The position numbers and the translations under genes were made by a program. A stretch of 28,827 nt of DNA, taken from NCBI RefSeq assembly GCF_934359325.1, contig NZ_CAKRLH010000003.1:1-28827 (forward strand), in the 5' to 3' direction. This document shows, piece by piece, positions 25,177 to 28,827 of this stretch. The notes below the pieces were generated by a model. That model saw only the letters and a program-made list of their open reading frames with translations, ran no database searches and was not told the origin of the DNA. Every line of letters begins with the position of its first letter. Position 1 is the first letter of the stretch. The DNA comes from an uncultured Porphyromonas sp. Its GTDB lineage: Bacteria > Bacteroidota > Bacteroidia > Bacteroidales > Porphyromonadaceae.

Positions 25177-25248
25177 ACCGATATTAGCGTGATCTAATAC
25201 CGATATTAGTCTCGCCTAATACCGATATTAGATCACACTAATATCGGT
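25177..25248. repeat. Palindromic intergenic repeat, locus D
   Basis: Same architecture as locus C: 33-bp arms 25177-25209 and 25216-25248. The 6-base spacer is tctcgc, the reverse complement of the spacer in locus C. One arm position also differs (gtgtg to gcgtg). Confidence 0.85.
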
Positions 25249-25328
25249 ATTAGAGAAAAGGCTGAGGGGAAGGCTCCTCATTGCCTTTTTTGCGACCGTT
25301 TTTCAGTACACTGAGCAGTATTTATCGG

Positions 25329-25336
25329 TACCTTTG
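25329..25336 (+). promoter_or_regulatory. Putative -7 box of intact GSCFA-murF operon
   Basis: TACCTTTG ends 4 bases before the ATG at 25341, leaving no room for a ribosome binding site if transcription starts about 7 bases further on. A leaderless message is implied. Confidence 0.5.
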
Positions 25337-25340
25337 GGGT

Positions 25341-26330
25341 ATGATTTTTCGCAAGGTCATCGAGATAAAAAAGCCGGACAGGCTCTACGACCGAGGAGAC
25401 CGCTTAACGCTCTGGGGCTCCTGCTTCTCCACCCGTCTGAGAGATTACCTGATGGGAGCCCTCTACGACGTGACAGACTCGCCCTATGGGATCATATACA
25501 ACCCTCTCTCTATGGCTCAGGGCATGGGGCGTCTCCTCTTAGATGACGCTCCGCGGGAGGACGAGCTGATCCTGCGGGATGGTCGCTGGCACTCTATGAT
25601 GCACCATGGGGCTTTCTCTCACAGCAGTAAGGTAGTGGCTCTGCAGCAAATGCGGGCGGCCTTTGAGAGATCAAGGGCGGCGCTCCAGGAGACGAACCTA
25701 CTCATACTGACCTTCGGCACCGCCTGGGTCTACGAGCGACAGGGGGAGGTGGTTAATAACTGCCACAAGCTTCCGACTGAGGACTTCACTCGCCGTCGTC
25801 TCTCGATCGATGAGATCGTCTCAGTCTGGGGTCGGCTGATACCTGCACTGACTGAGCAGATACCTGACATCAGGATCCTCCTCACCGTCAGCCCTATCCC
25901 TCACTACAGAGATGGGGCGCACGAGAGTCGTCTCAGCAAGGCGATCCTGCTGCTGGCTGCCGAGAGACTCACGGAGCTCTTCCCCGATCGGGTCTCCTAC
26001 TTCCCCTCGTATGAGATCATGCAGGACGAGCTGAGGGACTACCGATTTTACGACAGAGATATGGCGCATCCCAGTGACCAGGCAGCGGAGTATATCATCG
26101 AGCGCTTCCGCGAGTACTACCTCAGAGAGGAGAGCGGACCTGCGCTACAGAAGTGGGAGAAGGTACGCAAGCAGCTCAATCACAGACCGCTGACAGACAG
26201 TCGGGAGAGCCTCCGAGCCTACTACGACTCTCTGCTCAGCACCCTCCTCGAGATCCGAGCAGAGCTGCCGAGGGACTATCTCGACCATGAGGTACAGCGG
26301 ATACAAGAGATACGATCACATTATCTATGA
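25341..26330 (+). CDS. GSCFA domain protein
   Basis: A 329-residue intact member of the GSCFA family, related to SGNH/GDSL hydrolases and of unproven substrate. The name-giving block is WGSCFS (G26-S30). Further family features are the LTFGTAWVYE stretch, NNCHKLP, LTVSPIPH and the late DMAHPSDQAAEYI with D240 and H243, candidates for the catalytic acid and base. The frame extends upstream through TTG codons to 25281, but the ATG at 25341 is shared by all three copies and follows the promoter box. Its stop overlaps the murF-alr start (ATGA), a conserved neighbourhood in Bacteroidales that hints at a role linked to the cell envelope. It is probably the source of the two truncated copies upstream. 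Confidence 0.88.
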   Translation: MIFRKVIEIKKPDRLYDRGDRLTLWGSCFSTRLRDYLMGALYDVTDSPYGIIYNPLSMAQGMGRLLLDDAPREDELILRDGRWHSMMHHGAFSHSSKVVALQQMRAAFERSRAALQETNLLILTFGTAWVYERQGEVVNNCHKLPTEDFTRRRLSIDEIVSVWGRLIPALTEQIPDIRILLTVSPIPHYRDGAHESRLSKAILLLAAERLTELFPDRVSYFPSYEIMQDELRDYRFYDRDMAHPSDQAAEYIIERFREYYLREESGPALQKWEKVRKQLNHRPLTDSRESLRAYYDSLLSTLLEIRAELPRDYLDHEVQRIQEIRSHYL

Positions 26331-28810
26331 CATCAGTAACTATCACCGATATAGCTTCAGCACTGGGAAACCCAACGATCAGGGACAGCCGTATGATCAC
26401 CACACTCCTGACGGACTCCCGGGCGCTCACTTTCCCCGAGGGGACGCTTTTCTTTGCCCTCGTCACCCAGAAGCAGGATGGACACAAGTACATCAAGCCG
26501 CTCTACAGCCGAGGTGTGCGTGCCTTTGTCATCTCTGACCGGCACTTCCCGACCGATGAGTATCGGGATGCCACATTCATAACGGTACCAGACACCCTTA
26601 CCGCCCTGCAGCAGGTGGGCTCACTCCACCGCCACAGGCTGTCGATGCCTGTCGTCGGCATCACGGGGAGTAATGGGAAAACGACAGTCAAGGAGCTGCT
26701 CCATCAGATGATCGGAGGGACAAAAAAGGTGTCCCGCTCCCCCCGAAGCTACAACTCCGCCATCGGTGTACCGCTCTCCCTCTGGGGCATCAGCGATGAC
26801 GCCGATCTCGCACTCATCGAAGCGGGCATCTCACGACCGGGTGAGATGGATCGGCTCGAGCGGATCATCCTGCCGACTGTAGGTGTGCTGACTCACCTTG
26901 GGACAGCCCACCTGGAGAACTTCCCCGACCGACAGGCGCTGATCAGGGAGAAGCTTAAGCTCTTCCGCCACTGCGACCGGGTCTATGGCTGCCTCGATCC
27001 GGATCCCGACCTAGAGACCGTCCTGCGGGAGGGGAGCTATCCCTTTGCCCTCACCGGCTGGAGCCGAAGCCGTCAGGATGCGGTCCTGTGGATCCGAAGG
27101 GAGGTGCATACCTCCGGCGGCGTGGACGTGGACGCAACTCTGAGTGGAAGGGAGGTTCACTTTGAGCTCCCATTTCTCGATGACGGGACGATCGAGGACT
27201 GCTATCTGGCGCTCTCCATACTGACGGAGCTGGCACCGGAGCGGCTGAAGGATCTCTCCTTTACCCACAGGCTGGAGCCGGTCTCCATGCGTCTCGAGAC
27301 GCTGGAGGGCGAGCATGGCATGACGATCATCAACGACACCTACAATGCTGACATAGACTCCCTCTCCATTGCACTCTCTGCGCTGCGACGCCGACAGGAG
27401 TTGCTGGGGAAGCCGTCCGCTGTCATCCTGTCAGCCTTCCGAGAGAGCAGCCACGACAAGACGGGGCTGTACTCCACGATCTCGAGTCTCCTACGCCGCT
27501 TCGACCTCTCCGAGACGGTACTGATCGGGGATGAGATGGGAGAGTACCGGACCACCTTTTCCCCCGATGCGAGGTATTACCGATCGACGGAGGACTTCCT
27601 CGCTGACCATCCGGAGGAGTACCTCGCTGATCATGTGGTGCTGATCAAGGGCGCTCACGAGAGCCATCTCGAGGAGATCGTGAGGAGGATGGTCCGGCGA
27701 GTGCATCAGACGATTCTGAGTGTCAATCTCTCTCGTCTGGGACACAACCTCAATCTCTACCGGGCGCACCTCCCGAAGGGGATGAGATTCACCTGCATGC
27801 TTAAGGCCAACGCTTATGGACTTGGGAGCAACGAGGTGGCGCGGTACCTCGAGCAGACCGGCGGGGTGGACTACTTCGCCGTAGCTGTCTGCGATGAGGG
27901 GAAAGAGCTGCGCCGTCTCGGTATCACCACTCAGATAATGGTGATGAATCCGGAGCCGGGGTCGTATGAGCAGATCATGAGCAACCACTTGGAGCCAAAC
28001 ATTTTCAATAAGCACCTTCTCCTCGACTTCATCTCGGCCGCTGAGCGGTACGGTGCACACCTTTACCCTATCCACCTGAAGTGGAATACCGGCATGCACA
28101 GGACCGGATTTGACGAGGATGAGGAGGAGGAGGTGCTGACCATCCTCTCACGGACCAGCGCGGTACGTGTCGCTTCGATCTTCACACACCTCTCGGTTGC
28201 TGACGAGCCGACTGAGGACGACTACACCTACAAGCAGCTGGCTATGCTGGACCGCGTGGAGGAGCGACTTCGTCAGGCGCTGCCCCACCCCTTCCTCAAG
28301 CACGCCCTCAATACGGCCGGTATGACGCGCTTCCCGGACTACAGGTCCGATATGGTCCGGCTCGGATGTGGGCTCTACGGGTTCTCACCGCTACAGGTGG
28401 ATCCGATGGGGCTGGAGCCGGTAGCCTCACTCTCCTCCGTGATCCTCCAGACACGCAAGCTCCCCGCCGGTGCCACTGTCGGTTATGGGCGCAAGGGGCT
28501 CCTCACGCGAGACTCGCGCATAGGCGTGATACCGATAGGCTACGCCGACGGACTCCCTAGGCAGCTGGGCAATGGTCGGGCGCTCTTCCGAACGGAGTCT
28601 GGTGCTCTCGTACCCACAGTCGGTAACGTCTGCATGGATGCGGTGATGCTCGATCTCACCGATGCGCCCACCGCCGTCGAGGGAAGCCGTGTGGTGATCT
28701 TCGATGACCAGCTCCCCATTACCCGTCTCTCAGATGCCTGCGGCACGATCCACTACGAGATCCTCTCCCGTCTCTCGAGCCGCATTGCCAGACACTACTT
28801 CACCGAGTAA
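26327..28810 (+). CDS. murF-alr: Bifunctional UDP-MurNAc-tripeptide:D-Ala-D-Ala ligase / alanine racemase
   Basis: An 827-residue natural fusion. The N-terminal ligase half (about 1-455) adds D-Ala-D-Ala to the UDP-MurNAc peptide; its ATP loop is GITGSNGKTT (111-120), followed by SYNSAIGVPLSLW and THLGTAHLENF. The C-terminal half (about 463-827) is a PLP-dependent alanine racemase, with the PLP lysine K493 in MLKANAYGLG and the catalytic tyrosine Y720 in TVGYGRKG. One protein thus makes D-Ala and uses the dipeptide derived from it. This fusion is a recurring Bacteroidetes arrangement. The start overlaps the GSCFA stop by 4 bases, so translation is coupled. Both active sites look complete. Confidence 0.95.
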   Translation: MTSVTITDIASALGNPTIRDSRMITTLLTDSRALTFPEGTLFFALVTQKQDGHKYIKPLYSRGVRAFVISDRHFPTDEYRDATFITVPDTLTALQQVGSLHRHRLSMPVVGITGSNGKTTVKELLHQMIGGTKKVSRSPRSYNSAIGVPLSLWGISDDADLALIEAGISRPGEMDRLERIILPTVGVLTHLGTAHLENFPDRQALIREKLKLFRHCDRVYGCLDPDPDLETVLREGSYPFALTGWSRSRQDAVLWIRREVHTSGGVDVDATLSGREVHFELPFLDDGTIEDCYLALSILTELAPERLKDLSFTHRLEPVSMRLETLEGEHGMTIINDTYNADIDSLSIALSALRRRQELLGKPSAVILSAFRESSHDKTGLYSTISSLLRRFDLSETVLIGDEMGEYRTTFSPDARYYRSTEDFLADHPEEYLADHVVLIKGAHESHLEEIVRRMVRRVHQTILSVNLSRLGHNLNLYRAHLPKGMRFTCMLKANAYGLGSNEVARYLEQTGGVDYFAVAVCDEGKELRRLGITTQIMVMNPEPGSYEQIMSNHLEPNIFNKHLLLDFISAAERYGAHLYPIHLKWNTGMHRTGFDEDEEEEVLTILSRTSAVRVASIFTHLSVADEPTEDDYTYKQLAMLDRVEERLRQALPHPFLKHALNTAGMTRFPDYRSDMVRLGCGLYGFSPLQVDPMGLEPVASLSSVILQTRKLPAGATVGYGRKGLLTRDSRIGVIPIGYADGLPRQLGNGRALFRTESGALVPTVGNVCMDAVMLDLTDAPTAVEGSRVVIFDDQLPITRLSDACGTIHYEILSRLSSRIARHYFTE

Positions 28811-28827
28811 CGCTGAGAGTATATAGG

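Larger units (their letters stand above)
25130..25328. other. Spacer between array unit 2 and intact GSCFA gene
   Basis: Gene-free. Contains a third version of the right-hand direct repeat, palindromic locus D and the GSCFA promoter region. It is homologous to 21776-21976 but with scattered substitutions. Confidence 0.7.

Overview
The window looks like chromosome from a relatively GC-rich member of the Bacteroidales, probably Porphyromonas or a close relative. The reasons are a MurF-Alr fusion protein behind a GSCFA gene, a GLPGLI protein paired with an outer-membrane barrel protein, a class of agmatine deiminase typical of the group, and Bacteroidetes-type -7 promoter boxes (TAnnTTTG) ahead of most transcription units. 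The genus is an inference; no rRNA or tRNA gene is visible to fix it.

Layout. 1-6091 (+): bioB, then a tight run of aguA-aguB (agmatine to putrescine), glgB (glycogen branching) and manA (mannose-6-phosphate isomerase). 6092-6513: non-coding, with palindromic repeats, a promoter box and several hairpins. 6514-9902 (+): GLPGLI protein plus outer-membrane barrel protein, overlapping by 4 bases. 10132-12515 (+): trigger factor with a clear terminator, then a periplasmic N-acetylmuramoyl-L-alanine amidase. 12592-18088 (-): an MscS-type channel below a hypothetical protein, and topA followed by tsaB. 18101-18634: a non-coding repeat island. 18635-25120: the unusual region. 25341-28810 (+): intact GSCFA gene overlapping murF-alr.

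The unusual region is a tandem array with a period of 3,354 bp. Each unit has a GSCFA gene cut off after residue 173 but still carrying its promoter, a short remnant that looks like the C-terminus of an IS30-type transposase, a foreign AT-rich gene for an outer-membrane barrel protein broken by two in-frame TAA codons, and a long palindrome. The two units appear identical over about 3,028 bp, while the roughly 210 bp on the palindrome side differ at around 8% of positions. Both stop codons are in both copies. The 6-base loop of the palindrome is reverse-complemented between the units. Downstream sits the intact GSCFA gene, which probably served as the recombination partner.

Functionally, the conserved genes cover cofactor synthesis, polyamine and carbohydrate metabolism, protein folding, wall synthesis and remodelling, osmotic protection, DNA topology and tRNA modification. 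The array is the accessory part and holds most of the novelty: an acquired surface-protein gene, amplified and homogenised, next to a palindromic intergenic repeat family that also occurs at 6.1 kb and 18.4 kb.
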